Shown: one piece after another, positions 55,198 to 64,000 of the stretch
Layout: every line of letters starts with the position of its first letter
Position numbering within the stretch: position 1 is the stretch's first letter
From: an uncultured Roseateles sp.
Lineage (GTDB): Bacteria > Pseudomonadota > Gammaproteobacteria > Burkholderiales > Burkholderiaceae_C
NCBI RefSeq assembly: GCF_963422335.1
Contig: NZ_OY729424.1
Span: 1,674,001-1,738,000 of the forward strand
Reading direction: 5' to 3'
DNA length: 64,000 nt
The notes under the pieces: generated by a model
The model's database searches: none
The model's input: only the letters and a program-made list of their open reading frames with translations
Told to the model about the DNA's origin: nothing
Position numbers and translations under genes: made by a program

Positions 55198-55715
55198 CAT
55201 GGTGCGGTGCTTTGCAGCTTGGCCCAGGCCAGCGGTGTGATGATCTGTATGCCATGGGCACGTGCCCGCTTGGCCAGGGACAGCACCGCGCGGTCGCGGC
55301 TGAACAGCCAGCGGGCCTTCACGGCGACGGCCAGGTCCAGAAACATCTGGTCGTCGGGGTCGCGGCAGCGCAACAGGTGCAGGGCGCTGGGGGCTTCTTG
55401 CGGGAGGCGAAGGGCATGACGCTCGAAACTGTCGGCGATCAAGGCCAGATCCGGCTGCCAGGCGGCGGCCACACCGCGTCCCAGCACATGCAGCAGTTCG
55501 GCGTACATCCTGGGCGTGGTGCGCCAGTTCAGCCGCGACTGCATCACCGCCTCGCTCAGCGCCTGGCAAGACGGATCCCGGAACACCAGCCAGTCCATCA
55601 CGATCTGGGTGTCTATGACCACGGGCGTATCAGCGGATTGAGTGGGCGCGGCTTGCATTGCGTAAGGATTGGGCGCCTGATGCGTCGCTCGGGCGGGGGG
55701 CGCATTGTCGCGCAT
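55197..55715 (-). CDS. PIN-domain protein (putative nuclease)
   Basis: 172 residues from ATG 55715, or 153 from ATG 55658. The PIN acidic residues are visible: D35 in 'VVIDTQIVMDWL', E73 in 'MYAELLHVLGR', D121/D122 and D127 in 'DPDDQMFLDLAV', and D141 in 'LFSRDRAVL'. It resembles the COG1569-type PIN proteins that are toxins of toxin-antitoxin pairs or solitary nucleases. No small antitoxin frame is seen beside it. It lies against the flow between rpoC and rpsL, so it is accessory in an otherwise fixed gene order. Confidence 0.82.
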   Translation of the reverse strand: MRDNAPPARATHQAPNPYAMQAAPTQSADTPVVIDTQIVMDWLVFRDPSCQALSEAVMQSRLNWRTTPRMYAELLHVLGRGVAAAWQPDLALIADSFERHALRLPQEAPSALHLLRCRDPDDQMFLDLAVAVKARWLFSRDRAVLSLAKRARAHGIQIITPLAWAKLQSTAP

Positions 55716-55738
55716 CTATGGGCCAAATCAGGCCATGC

Positions 55739-55767
55739 TTGCGGGCAAGGCCCTGCCCACATATAAT
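55739..55767 (+). promoter_or_regulatory. Promoter of the str operon (rpsL)
   Basis: A perfect TATAAT (55762-55767) lies 17 bases after TTGCGG (55739-55744). Transcription would begin near 55774, leaving a leader of about 168 bases before rpsL. The same -35 variant TTGCGG is used by the predicted promoter ahead of rplC. Confidence 0.75.
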
Positions 55768-55941
55768 GGAAAGCTTTTCGGCAGTTTCTGCTGCGCTTTT
55801 GCGCTGCCAACTGATTGAACAATGGACGCTCCAGGCCAGGCTTGGAGCGCTTTGCTGTTTGTCACGCAGGCCCCAAGAGTGCTGTTTTCGCAGGCGCTGT
55901 GTCGAAAAGAATGTGTGACTTCAAACGGGAACAAGTTACTT

Positions 55942-56319
55942 ATGCCAACCATCAATCAGCTCGTGCGCTTCGGTCGTCAGACCGAAACCACGAAGTCCAA
56001 ATCGCCGGCGATGCAGGGCAGCCCCCAGCGTCGTGGCGTGTGCACCCGCGTGTACACCACCACTCCGAAGAAGCCGAACTCTGCGCTGCGTAAAGTTGCC
56101 AAGGTTCGTCTGACCAACGGTTTCGAAATCATCTCCTACATCGGCGGTGAAGGCCACAACCTGCAAGAGCACAGTGTCGTGCTGGTGCGCGGCGGTCGCG
56201 TCAAGGATTTGCCGGGTGTGCGTTACCACATCGTGCGCGGTTCGCTCGACTTGCAAGGCGTGAAAGACCGCAAGCAGTCGCGTTCCAAGTACGGCGCGAA
56301 GCGCCCGAAGAAGGCCTAA
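55942..56319 (+). CDS. rpsL: 30S ribosomal protein S12
   Basis: 125 residues; it lies at the decoding centre and monitors codon-anticodon pairing. 'TTPKKPNSALRKVAKVRLTN' and 'VRGGRVKDLPGVRYH' carry the lysines whose change gives streptomycin resistance; both are the sensitive type. ATG 55942 begins 'PTINQLVRFGR'. It is the first gene of the str operon. Confidence 0.98.
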   Translation: MPTINQLVRFGRQTETTKSKSPAMQGSPQRRGVCTRVYTTTPKKPNSALRKVAKVRLTNGFEIISYIGGEGHNLQEHSVVLVRGGRVKDLPGVRYHIVRGSLDLQGVKDRKQSRSKYGAKRPKKA

Positions 56320-56334
56320 CAGCCCAATCGTCTT

Positions 56335-56364
56335 GGTCTGGAATTCGTCCAGGCCTGGTTTTTT
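56335..56364 (+). terminator. Terminator-like hairpin between rpsL and rpsG
   Basis: GGTCTGGA (56335-56342) pairs with TCCAGGCC (56348-56355; one G-U pair), loop ATTCG, followed after three bases by six T residues (56359-56364). It has the form of an intrinsic terminator but sits inside the str operon, 16 bases past rpsL. It may act as a partial attenuator, or be overridden. Confidence 0.55.
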
Positions 56365-56482
56365 AGCGGTTCGTGCTCCATTGAGGATGCTCGACCGAGT
56401 AAGTGAATGGCCCGCTTGCAGTAAGTGGTCGTTCGCGGTCCGGGATTCATCCCGTGCCAACTGAAGCAAAAGGAAGTGTGAT

Positions 56483-56953
56483 ATGCCACGTCGTCGCGAA
56501 GTACCCAAGCGCGAGATCCTGCCTGATCCGAAATTCGGCAGCGTTGATCTCTCGAAGTTCATGAACGTTGTGATGGAGTCGGGCAAGAAGGCTGTTGCCG
56601 AGCGCATCATTTACGGCGCGCTGGAACAAGTCGAAAAGAAGGCCGGCAAGGACCCGCTGGAGGTCTTCATGGTTGCCTTGAACAACGTCAAGCCCATGGT
56701 CGAAGTGAAGTCACGCCGCGTCGGCGGTGCGAACTACCAAGTTCCCGTGGAAGTTCGTCCCGTCCGTCGCGTGGCTCTGGCCATGCGCTGGTTGAAGGAA
56801 TCGGCCCGCAAGCGCGGCGAGAAGTCGATGGCTCAGCGCCTCGCTGGTGAGTTGCTGGAGGCCTCGGAAGGCCGTGGCGGCGCCATGAAGAAGCGTGATG
56901 AAGTCCACCGCATGGCAGAAGCCAACAAGGCCTTCTCGCACTTCCGCTTCTAA
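56483..56953 (+). CDS. rpsG: 30S ribosomal protein S7
   Basis: 156 residues; it nucleates assembly of the 3' domain of 16S rRNA and lines the E site. It begins 'PRRREVPKREILPDPKFGSV'; 'YQVPVEVRPVRRVALAMRWL' is the rRNA-binding region, and the end is 'MAEANKAFSHFRF'. In E. coli, S7 represses its operon at the rpsL-rpsG gap; the 163-base gap here is long enough for a similar site. Confidence 0.98.
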   Translation: MPRRREVPKREILPDPKFGSVDLSKFMNVVMESGKKAVAERIIYGALEQVEKKAGKDPLEVFMVALNNVKPMVEVKSRRVGGANYQVPVEVRPVRRVALAMRWLKESARKRGEKSMAQRLAGELLEASEGRGGAMKKRDEVHRMAEANKAFSHFRF

Positions 56954-57022
56954 ACTACACCGTTCTGGCCGCCTCGGGTTTTCACTAACCCGATGGCGGC
57001 TCACTGCATTTGGAGTCACACC

Positions 57023-59125
57023 ATGGCCCGCAAGACCCCCATCGAGCGCTACCGTAACATCGGTATCTCCGCGCACATCGATGCTGGCAAGACCACAACG
57101 ACCGAGCGCATCCTGTTCTACACGGGTGTGAACCACAAGATTGGTGAAGTGCATGATGGCGCCGCCACCATGGACTGGATGGAGCAAGAGCAAGAGCGTG
57201 GCATCACGATCACCTCGGCTGCGACGACTTGCTTCTGGAAGGGCATGGATCTGGCCCGCCCCGAGCACCGCATCAACATCATCGACACCCCCGGACACGT
57301 GGACTTCACGATTGAAGTCGAGCGCTCGATGCGCGTGCTGGACGGTGCTTGCATGGTCTATTGCGCCGTGGGTGGCGTGCAGCCGCAGTCCGAGACTGTC
57401 TGGCGCCAAGCCAACAAGTACAAGGTGCCGCGCCTGGCCTTTGTCAACAAGATGGACCGTACCGGTGCCAACTTCTACAAGGTCGTCGACCAGATGAAGC
57501 TGCGCCTGAAGGCGAACCCGGTGCCCATCGTCTTGCCGATCGGCGCCGAAGAAAACTTCAAGGGCGTGATCGACCTGATCAAGATGAAGGCCATTTTCTG
57601 GGACGAAGCGTCTCAGGGCATGAAGTTCGACTACCGCGAGATCCCGGCTGAGTTGCTGGAAGAAGCTCAGAAGTGGCGCGAGAACATGGTCGAGGCTGCG
57701 GCCGAGTCCAGCGAAGACATGATGAACAAGTACCTCGAGTCGGGCGAACTGACCGAGGCGGACATCATCCTGGGCATTCGCACCCGCACCATCGCGGCCG
57801 AAATCCAGCCGATGTTCTGTGGCACTGCGTTCAAGAACAAGGGCGTGCAGCGCATGCTGGACGGCGTGATTGACTTCATGCCCTCGCCGATCGACGTCCC
57901 GCCCGTGCCTGGCACGGACGAGGCCGATCAGCCGACGACGCGCGAAGCGTCCGACGAAGCGAAGTTCTCCGCTCTGGCTTTCAAGCTGATGACCGACCCT
58001 TACGTCGGCCAGCTGACTTTCGTGCGCGTCTATTCAGGCGTGCTGAAGTCGGGTGACTCGGTCTACAACCCGATCCGCAGCAAGAAGGAGCGTATCGGCC
58101 GTATCTTGCAGATGCACGCCAACCAGCGCGAAGAAATCTCGGAAATTCTGGCCGGTGACATCGCTGCTTGCGTCGGTTTGAAGGACGTGACCACTGGCGA
58201 AACGCTGTGCGATCCGGACTCGATCATCACCTTGGAAAAGATGGTGTTCCCGGAGCCGGTGATCTCGCAGGCCGTCGAGCCCAAGACCAAGGCCGACCAG
58301 GAAAAGATGGGTATCGCCCTGGGCCGTCTGGCCAAGGAAGATCCGTCCTTCCGCCTGCGCACCGACGAAGAGTCGGGTCAGACCATCATTTCCGGCATGG
58401 GCGAGCTGCACCTGGAAATCATCGTTGACCGCATGAAGCGCGAGTTCGGCGTGGAAGCCAACGTCGGCAAGCCGCAAGTGGCCTACCGCGAAACCATCCG
58501 CAAGTCGGTCACCGACGTGGAAGGCAAGTTCGTGCGCCAGTCGGGCGGCAAGGGCCAGTACGGCCACGTCGTGCTGACCGTCGAACCGCAAGAGCCGGGC
58601 AAGGGCTTCGAGTTCGTTGACGCGATCAAGGGCGGTGTGGTGCCGCGCGAGTTCATCCCCGCCGTCAAGAAGGGCGTGGAAGACTCGCTGCCCAATGGCG
58701 TGCTGGCCGGCTTCCCGGTGGTGGACGTCAAGGTCACCTTGACCTTCGGCTCGTACCACGAAGTGGACTCGAACGAAAACGCGTTCAAGATGGCCGCCAG
58801 CCTGGGCTTCAAGGACGGTTGCCGCAAGGCTTCGCCGGTGATCCTGGAGCCGATGATGGCCGTGGAGGTCGAGACGCCTGAAGACTACGCCGGCAACGTG
58901 ATGGGCGATCTGTCCTCACGCCGCGGCATGGTCCAGGGCATGGACGACATGGTCGGTGGCGGCAAGGCCATCAAGGCCGAAGTCCCGCTGAGCGAAATGT
59001 TCGGCTACTCGACCACGCTGCGTTCGATGTCGCAAGGTCGCGCCACGTACACGATGGAGTTCAAGCACTACAGCGAAGCTCCCAAGAACGTGGCCGACGC
59101 GATCATCACGGCGCGGGGCAAATAA
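57023..59125 (+). CDS. fusA: Elongation factor G
   Basis: GTPase that drives translocation and, with RRF, ribosome recycling. 700 residues. G1 'AHIDAGKTTTTERILFYTGV', switch 'DWMEQEQERGITITSAATT', G3 'DTPGHVDFTIEVERS' and G4 'FVNKMDRTGANF'; domain IV includes 'VRQSGGKGQYGHVVLTVEP', and the end is 'NVADAIITARGK'. ATG 57023 follows GGAG; an ATG-initiated frame upstream adds ten unrelated residues. Confidence 0.99.
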   Translation: MARKTPIERYRNIGISAHIDAGKTTTTERILFYTGVNHKIGEVHDGAATMDWMEQEQERGITITSAATTCFWKGMDLARPEHRINIIDTPGHVDFTIEVERSMRVLDGACMVYCAVGGVQPQSETVWRQANKYKVPRLAFVNKMDRTGANFYKVVDQMKLRLKANPVPIVLPIGAEENFKGVIDLIKMKAIFWDEASQGMKFDYREIPAELLEEAQKWRENMVEAAAESSEDMMNKYLESGELTEADIILGIRTRTIAAEIQPMFCGTAFKNKGVQRMLDGVIDFMPSPIDVPPVPGTDEADQPTTREASDEAKFSALAFKLMTDPYVGQLTFVRVYSGVLKSGDSVYNPIRSKKERIGRILQMHANQREEISEILAGDIAACVGLKDVTTGETLCDPDSIITLEKMVFPEPVISQAVEPKTKADQEKMGIALGRLAKEDPSFRLRTDEESGQTIISGMGELHLEIIVDRMKREFGVEANVGKPQVAYRETIRKSVTDVEGKFVRQSGGKGQYGHVVLTVEPQEPGKGFEFVDAIKGGVVPREFIPAVKKGVEDSLPNGVLAGFPVVDVKVTLTFGSYHEVDSNENAFKMAASLGFKDGCRKASPVILEPMMAVEVETPEDYAGNVMGDLSSRRGMVQGMDDMVGGGKAIKAEVPLSEMFGYSTTLRSMSQGRATYTMEFKHYSEAPKNVADAIITARGK

Positions 59126-59132
59126 TGTCCTG

Positions 59133-59161
59133 GGGTCAGACCTGCGCAGCAGCTCTGACCT
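59133..59161 (+). promoter_or_regulatory. fusA-tuf intercistronic hairpin
   Basis: GGTCAGA (59134-59140) pairs with TCTGACC (59154-59160), with a G-T closing pair outside and GCTGC-type pairing in the loop. It lies 8 bases past fusA in the 163-base gap before tuf. There is no T tract; processing or partial attenuation is possible. Confidence 0.5.
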
Positions 59162-59288
59162 CACTGACTAGATAGATGAATTGATTCGTCTTCGCAGAGG
59201 CTTTCCCGGTTGCCAGTCGCCGGGGCGCAAAAGCACTGCGGAAACGCTAAACCCACAGACTGGCGCATGCTCTTTTTGGAGATAAAAA

Positions 59289-60479
<1,191 letters not shown>

Positions 60480-60586
60480 TTTTGCGTGACTCGCCCCGAG
60501 CCGCAAGGCCAGGGGCGTCCACAAAACTATGCGGCCGTTGCTGGTAAGTTGCCCACAACGGCTGATCGCTCTTTGAAGGAATCGTC

Positions 60587-60898
60587 ATGCAAAAGCAAAA
60601 GATCCGCATCCGCCTGAAGGCATTTGATTACAAGCTGATCGACCAATCGGCTCTGGAAATCGTCGAGACCGCCAAGCGCACCGGCGCCATCGTCAAGGGC
60701 CCAGTGCCCCTGCCGACGCGCATGCAGCGTTTTGACATCCTGCGCTCGCCGCACGTCAACAAGTCCTCGCGTGACCAGTTCGAAATCCGTACCCATCAGC
60801 GCCTGATGGACATCGTCGATCCCACCGACAAGACGGTTGATGCTTTGATGAAGCTCGACCTGCCGGCCGGCGTGGACGTCGAAATCAAGCTGCAGTAA
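60587..60898 (+). CDS. rpsJ: 30S ribosomal protein S10 / NusE
   Basis: 103 residues; it is part of the small subunit head and, as NusE, joins NusB and NusG in antitermination. It begins 'QKQKIRIRLKAFDYKLIDQS'; 'GPVPLPTRMQRFDILRSPHV' is the tRNA-proximal loop; it ends 'DVEIKLQ'. It is 107 bases after tuf and 232 bases before rplC, a wider gap than usual for the S10 operon. Confidence 0.98.
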   Translation: MQKQKIRIRLKAFDYKLIDQSALEIVETAKRTGAIVKGPVPLPTRMQRFDILRSPHVNKSSRDQFEIRTHQRLMDIVDPTDKTVDALMKLDLPAGVDVEIKLQ

Positions 60899-60963
60899 TG
60901 CACTTGTCTGGCCGGTGCCCTCGGGTATCGGCCAGCAACAATCGATAACGCTTGCCCTGCCGC

Positions 60964-60993
60964 TTGCGGGTTCATCCCTAGGCGGTATATACT
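60964..60993 (+). promoter_or_regulatory. Predicted promoter between rpsJ and rplC
   Basis: TTGCGG (60964-60969) and TATACT (60988-60993) are 18 bases apart. The start site would be near 61000, giving a leader of about 130 bases that contains a strong hairpin before rplC. This suggests that rplC onward has its own promoter, separate from rpsJ. Confidence 0.6.
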
Positions 60994-61035
60994 CGCAAGC
61001 TTTCCCGCGATGGCTCAGGTCTTCGCGGGTTGAGC

Positions 61036-61060
61036 GCTTCAGCAATTCAATTGCTGAAGC
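61036..61060 (+). promoter_or_regulatory. S10-operon leader hairpin upstream of rplC
   Basis: GCTTCAGCAAT (61036-61046) and ATTGCTGAAGC (61050-61060) form a perfect 11-base-pair stem with a TCA loop, about 40 bases after the predicted start and 70 before rplC. L4 controls the E. coli S10 operon through leader hairpins ahead of rpsJ; here the equivalent leader appears to sit after rpsJ. The L4 link is inferred. Confidence 0.55.
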
Positions 61061-61130
61061 ACCTAGTCAGCCCGGCCAATCGATGTCGGGCATATGAAAC
61101 AAAGGCTCCTAACGGGGCTGGAGAAAAACC

Positions 61131-61802
61131 ATGAGTCTTAGCAATCGTCTCGGATTGCTGGGCCGCAAGGTGGGCATGATGCGCATCTTCACGGACGACG
61201 GCGACGCCGTTCCTGTGACTGTGCTCGATGTGTCCAACAACCGCGTGACCCAGGTCAAGACCGCAGAGATAGACGGCTACAGCGCCATTCAAGTGGCGTT
61301 CGGCTCGCGCAAAGCATCGCGCGTGACCAAGCCCGAAGCTGGCCACCTTGCGAAAGCAGGCGTCGAAGCCGGCGAAATTCTCAAAGAATTCCGCGTGACC
61401 GCTGAAGTCGCTGCCGAGTACAAGGCGGGCGCAACCCTGCCCGTGTCGATGTTCGCCGTGGGCCAGATGGTCGACGTGCAGGGCACCTCGATCGGCAAGG
61501 GCTTCACCGGCACCATCAAGCGCCACAACTTCAAGTCGCAGCGTGCGTCCCACGGTAACAGCCGTTCGCACAATGTGCCTGGTTCCATCTCGATGGCCCA
61601 GGATCCGGGCCGCGTGTTCCCGGGCAAGAAGATGTCGGGCCATCGCGGTGATGAGACCGTGACCACGCAAAACCTGGACATCGTGCGCATTGACGAAGCT
61701 CGTCAACTGCTGCTGGTCCGTGGCGCGGTGCCGGGTGCAAAGAACGGCCATCTGGTCGTGCACCCCGCAGTCAAGGCCAAGCTCAAGAAAGGGGCCAACT
61801 GA
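61131..61802 (+). CDS. rplC: 50S ribosomal protein L3
   Basis: 223 residues; an early assembly protein reaching the peptidyl-transferase centre. 'LGLLGRKVGMMRIFTDDG' start, 'GTSIGKGFTGTIKRHNFKSQ' extension with 'ASHGNSRSHNVPGSI', and 'FPGKKMSGHRGDETVTTQNL'. The stop shares a base with the rplD start. Confidence 0.98.
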   Translation: MSLSNRLGLLGRKVGMMRIFTDDGDAVPVTVLDVSNNRVTQVKTAEIDGYSAIQVAFGSRKASRVTKPEAGHLAKAGVEAGEILKEFRVTAEVAAEYKAGATLPVSMFAVGQMVDVQGTSIGKGFTGTIKRHNFKSQRASHGNSRSHNVPGSISMAQDPGRVFPGKKMSGHRGDETVTTQNLDIVRIDEARQLLLVRGAVPGAKNGHLVVHPAVKAKLKKGAN

Positions 61803-62422
61803 TGCAGCTCGAGCTCCTGAATGAGCAAGGTCAGGCCACCGCCAAGGTGGACGCTCCTGATACCGTGTTTGCTCGCGACTACAACGAAGCCCTGGTGCAC
61901 CAGGTGGTCGTGGCCTTCCAGGCCAACGCCCGCCAAGGTACCCGCGCCCAGCTGGACCGCGCCCAAGTCAAGCACTCCACGAAGAAGCCCTGGCGCCAAA
62001 AGGGCACCGGCCGCGCTCGTGCGGGTATGACGTCCTCGCCCCTGTGGCGCGGAGGCGGTCGTATTTTCCCGAACAGCCCGGACGAAAACTTCACGCAGAA
62101 GGTCAACAAGAAGATGTATCGCGCCGGTATGGCCGCGATCCTCTCGCAGTTGGCTCGCGAAGGCCGTCTGGCCGTGGTGGACTCGATCTCGATCGAAGCC
62201 CCCAAGACCAAGCTGCTGGCTTCCAAGCTGAAGGCCATGGGTCTGGACTCGGTGCTGCTGATCGCTGATCAAGTGGACGACAACCTGCTGCTGGCCTCGC
62301 GCAATCTGGCCAACGTGCTGGTGATCGAGCCTCGCTACGCCGACCCCCTGTCGCTGGTCTTCTACAAGAAGGTGCTGGTGACCAAGGGTGCGATGGAGCA
62401 ACTCAAGGAGATGCTGGCATGA
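61802..62422 (+). CDS. rplD: 50S ribosomal protein L4
   Basis: 206 residues; it lines the nascent-peptide tunnel and in many bacteria regulates the S10 operon. 'QLELLNEQGQATAKVDAPDT' start; the tunnel loop is 'STKKPWRQKGTGRARAGMTS' with 'PLWRGGGRIFPN'. It overlaps rplW by 4 bases. Confidence 0.98.
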   Translation: MQLELLNEQGQATAKVDAPDTVFARDYNEALVHQVVVAFQANARQGTRAQLDRAQVKHSTKKPWRQKGTGRARAGMTSSPLWRGGGRIFPNSPDENFTQKVNKKMYRAGMAAILSQLAREGRLAVVDSISIEAPKTKLLASKLKAMGLDSVLLIADQVDDNLLLASRNLANVLVIEPRYADPLSLVFYKKVLVTKGAMEQLKEMLA

Positions 62423-62733
62423 GCGCAACCAAACTGAAGCAAGACCGTTTGGCCCAGATCCTGCTGGCACCGATCGTGTCTGAAAAGGCCACCATGGCCG
62501 CCGAGAAGCACAACCAGGTCCTGTTCAAGGTCCTGCGCGATGCGACCAAGCCTGAAATCAAGGCCGCTGTTGAACTGATGTTCAAGGTCGAGGTTGAGGC
62601 GGTGAATGTGGTGAACGTCAAGGGCAAGGTCAAGCGTTTCGGTCGTTCGATCGGCCGCCGTGACCATGTCAAGAAGGCGTATGTTTCGCTGAAGGCGGGC
62701 CAAGAGCTCAACTTCTCCGGGGAGGCTGCGTAA
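62419..62733 (+). CDS. rplW: 50S ribosomal protein L23
   Basis: 104 residues; it lies at the tunnel exit and docks trigger factor and SRP. 'LAQILLAPIVSEKATMAAEK' is the conserved start region; 'VEVEAVNVVNVKGKVKRFGR' is the exit-site beta region. ATG 62419 overlaps the rplD stop, and its stop shares a base with rplB. Confidence 0.97.
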   Translation: MSATKLKQDRLAQILLAPIVSEKATMAAEKHNQVLFKVLRDATKPEIKAAVELMFKVEVEAVNVVNVKGKVKRFGRSIGRRDHVKKAYVSLKAGQELNFSGEAA

Positions 62734-63557
62734 TGGCTGTCGTAAAAGTCAAACCCACTTCCCCCGGCCGTCGTGCCGTTGTGAAGGTGGTGCACAAGCA
62801 TCTGCACAAGGGCGCGCCTGAGGCGTCGCTGCTGGAGCCGCAGATGCAGAATGCTGGCCGTAATAACAACGGTCACATCACCATCCGCCATCGCGGCGGT
62901 GGCCACAAGCATCATTACCGCGTTGTCGACTTCGTGCGCAACAAGGATGGCATTCCTGCCAAGGTCGAGCGTATTGAATACGACCCGAACCGTACGGCCC
63001 ACATCGCTCTGGTGTGCTATGCCGACGGCGAGCGTCGCTACATCATCGCTCCGCGTGGTCTGGAAGTCGGTGCAAAGATCTTGAGCGGCTCGGAAGCGCC
63101 GATCAAGGCCGGCAACACCCTGCCGATCCGCAACATTCCCGTGGGCTCGACGATGCATTGCGTCGAGATGCTGCCTGGCAAGGGTGCGCAGATTGCGCGC
63201 TCGGCCGGCGCCTCGGTGGTGCTGCTGGCGCGTGAAGGCACTTACGCTCAGGTCCGCCTGCGCTCGGGTGAAGTCCGCAAGATCCATATCGAGTGCCGCG
63301 CCACGATTGGCGAGGTTTCCAACGAAGAGCACAGCCTGCGCCAATACGGCAAGGCCGGCGCGATTCGCTGGAAGGGCATCCGCCCGACGGTTCGTGGCGT
63401 TGCCATGAACCCGGTGGATCACCCGCACGGTGGTGGTGAAGGTCGTACCGGTGAAGGTCAAGCACCTGTGTCGCCGTGGAACACCCTCACCAAGGGCTAC
63501 CGCACTCGTAACAACAAGCGCACGCAGACATACATCGTGTCGCGTCGCAAGAAGTAA
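62733..63557 (+). CDS. rplB: 50S ribosomal protein L2
   Basis: 274 residues; essential for subunit joining and close to the peptidyl-transferase centre. 'NNNGHITIRHRGGGHKHHYR' and 'GVAMNPVDHPHGGGEGRTGE' hold the conserved His residues; it ends 'YIVSRRKK'. It is 13 bases before rpsS. Confidence 0.98.
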   Translation: MAVVKVKPTSPGRRAVVKVVHKHLHKGAPEASLLEPQMQNAGRNNNGHITIRHRGGGHKHHYRVVDFVRNKDGIPAKVERIEYDPNRTAHIALVCYADGERRYIIAPRGLEVGAKILSGSEAPIKAGNTLPIRNIPVGSTMHCVEMLPGKGAQIARSAGASVVLLAREGTYAQVRLRSGEVRKIHIECRATIGEVSNEEHSLRQYGKAGAIRWKGIRPTVRGVAMNPVDHPHGGGEGRTGEGQAPVSPWNTLTKGYRTRNNKRTQTYIVSRRKK

Positions 63558-63570
63558 GGGGTAGCGCACC

Positions 63571-63849
63571 ATGACTCGTTCATTGAAGAAGGGCCCGTTC
63601 GTTGACCATCACCTGTTGGCCAAGGTCGACAAGGCGGTTGCCAACAAGGACAAAAAGCCCATCAAGACTTGGTCGCGTCGCTCGACGATCCTGCCGGAAT
63701 TCATCGGCCTGACGATCGCTGTGCACAACGGCAAGCAACACGTTCCGGTGTATGTGTCCGACCAGATGGTTGGCCACAAGCTGGGTGAATTCGCGCTGAC
63801 CCGCACCTTCAAAGGCCATCCGGCCGACAAGAAGGCCGGGAAGAAGTAA
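63571..63849 (+). CDS. rpsS: 30S ribosomal protein S19
   Basis: 92 residues, in the head of the small subunit next to S13. 'TRSLKKGPFVDHHLLAKVDK', 'KTWSRRSTILPEFIGLTIAV' and 'HVPVYVSDQMVGHKLGEFAL' are diagnostic. It ends in a Lys-rich tail 12 bases before the rplV start. Confidence 0.98.
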   Translation: MTRSLKKGPFVDHHLLAKVDKAVANKDKKPIKTWSRRSTILPEFIGLTIAVHNGKQHVPVYVSDQMVGHKLGEFALTRTFKGHPADKKAGKK

Positions 63850-63861
63850 GGATGCCAACGA

Positions 63862-64000
63862 TGGAAACCAAAGCAATCGTTCGCGGTGTTCGCCTCTCGT
63901 GTGACAAGGGTCGCCTGGTGGCTGACCTGATCCGCGGCAAGAAGGTGGATCAGGCGCTCAACATCCTGACCTTCACCCAGAAAAAAGCAGCCCTGATCAT
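63862..64000 (+). CDS. rplV: 50S ribosomal protein L22, N-terminal part
   Basis: The first 46 codons are in the window; the rest lies beyond base 64000. 'METKAIVRGVRLSCDKGRLV' and 'ADLIRGKKVDQALNILTFTQ' match L22, which lines the exit tunnel where macrolides bind. ATG 63862 matches the family start and has AAGGA at 9 bases; ATG 63853 would add three residues. Confidence 0.96.

Overview
The window is a contiguous piece of a high-GC chromosome of a betaproteobacterium, most likely order Burkholderiales (Roseateles/Pelomonas/Rubrivivax-like). The basis is the gene order tRNA-Tyr/Gly/Thr-tuf-tRNA-Trp-secE-nusG-rplKAJL-rpoBC-rpsLG-fusA-tuf-rpsJ, an apaG-rpe-gph-trpEGDC backbone, a fused LivM-LivG protein and a PF10136 membrane protein. 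No rRNA, CRISPR array, phage or complete transposon is seen. The species is inferred from gene content only.

Bases 1-7100 hold the end of a peptide ABC transporter operon (permease fragment plus two ATPases, + strand). It converges on a complete branched-chain amino-acid ABC operon on the - strand (livJ, livH, fused livM-livG, livF). Bases 7100-15600 hold cell-envelope and housekeeping genes: a HAD hydrolase, a periplasmic protein, lytic transglycosylase MltA with a tiny divergent membrane protein sharing its start, a PF10136 membrane protein, apaG, 3-methyladenine glycosylase, a chemotaxis receptor and rpe. Bases 15800-20200 (- strand) encode an MdtAB/C-like RND efflux pair.

Bases 20359-28088 are gph, an M19-type dipeptidase, then the tryptophan branch trpE-trpG-(threonine aldolase)-trpD-trpC-ung. 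A 27-codon leader peptide with a Trp-Pro-Trp motif lies ahead of trpE, and its ATG sits where transcription from a TACACT -10 box would start. Bases 28141-40620 are an N-acetylglucosamine/chito-oligosaccharide locus: nagK, GntR-type nagR, nagA, a SIS-type nagB, nagZ, an AmpG-like transporter, a secreted GH16-like protein, nagX and a DUF6445-like protein. They face a TonB-dependent receptor across a bidirectional terminator. The nagK and receptor promoters share TTGGTAC/TACCAA half-sites, so one repressor probably controls uptake and catabolism. The model is: receptor (outer membrane), NagX and the AmpG-like carrier (inner membrane), NagZ (cleavage), NagK (phosphorylation), NagA (deacetylation), NagB (deamination to fructose-6-phosphate).

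Bases 41020-64000 are translation and transcription genes: four tRNAs, two DNA-identical tuf copies about 17.8 kb apart, secE, nusG, rplKAJL, rpoBC, an orphan PIN-domain gene, the str operon (rpsL, rpsG, fusA, tuf), rpsJ and the start of the S10 operon (rplC, D, W, B, rpsS, partial rplV). Several regulatory RNA hairpins sit between these genes.

The observations most worth a second look are the apparently leaderless trpL; a 79-base insert with an 8-base target duplication that extends an ABC ATPase in frame; the nag regulatory motif; the 2OG-oxygenase-like signature in the DUF6445 protein; the divergent mltA/mini-protein start overlap; and terminator-like hairpins inside the ribosomal operons.
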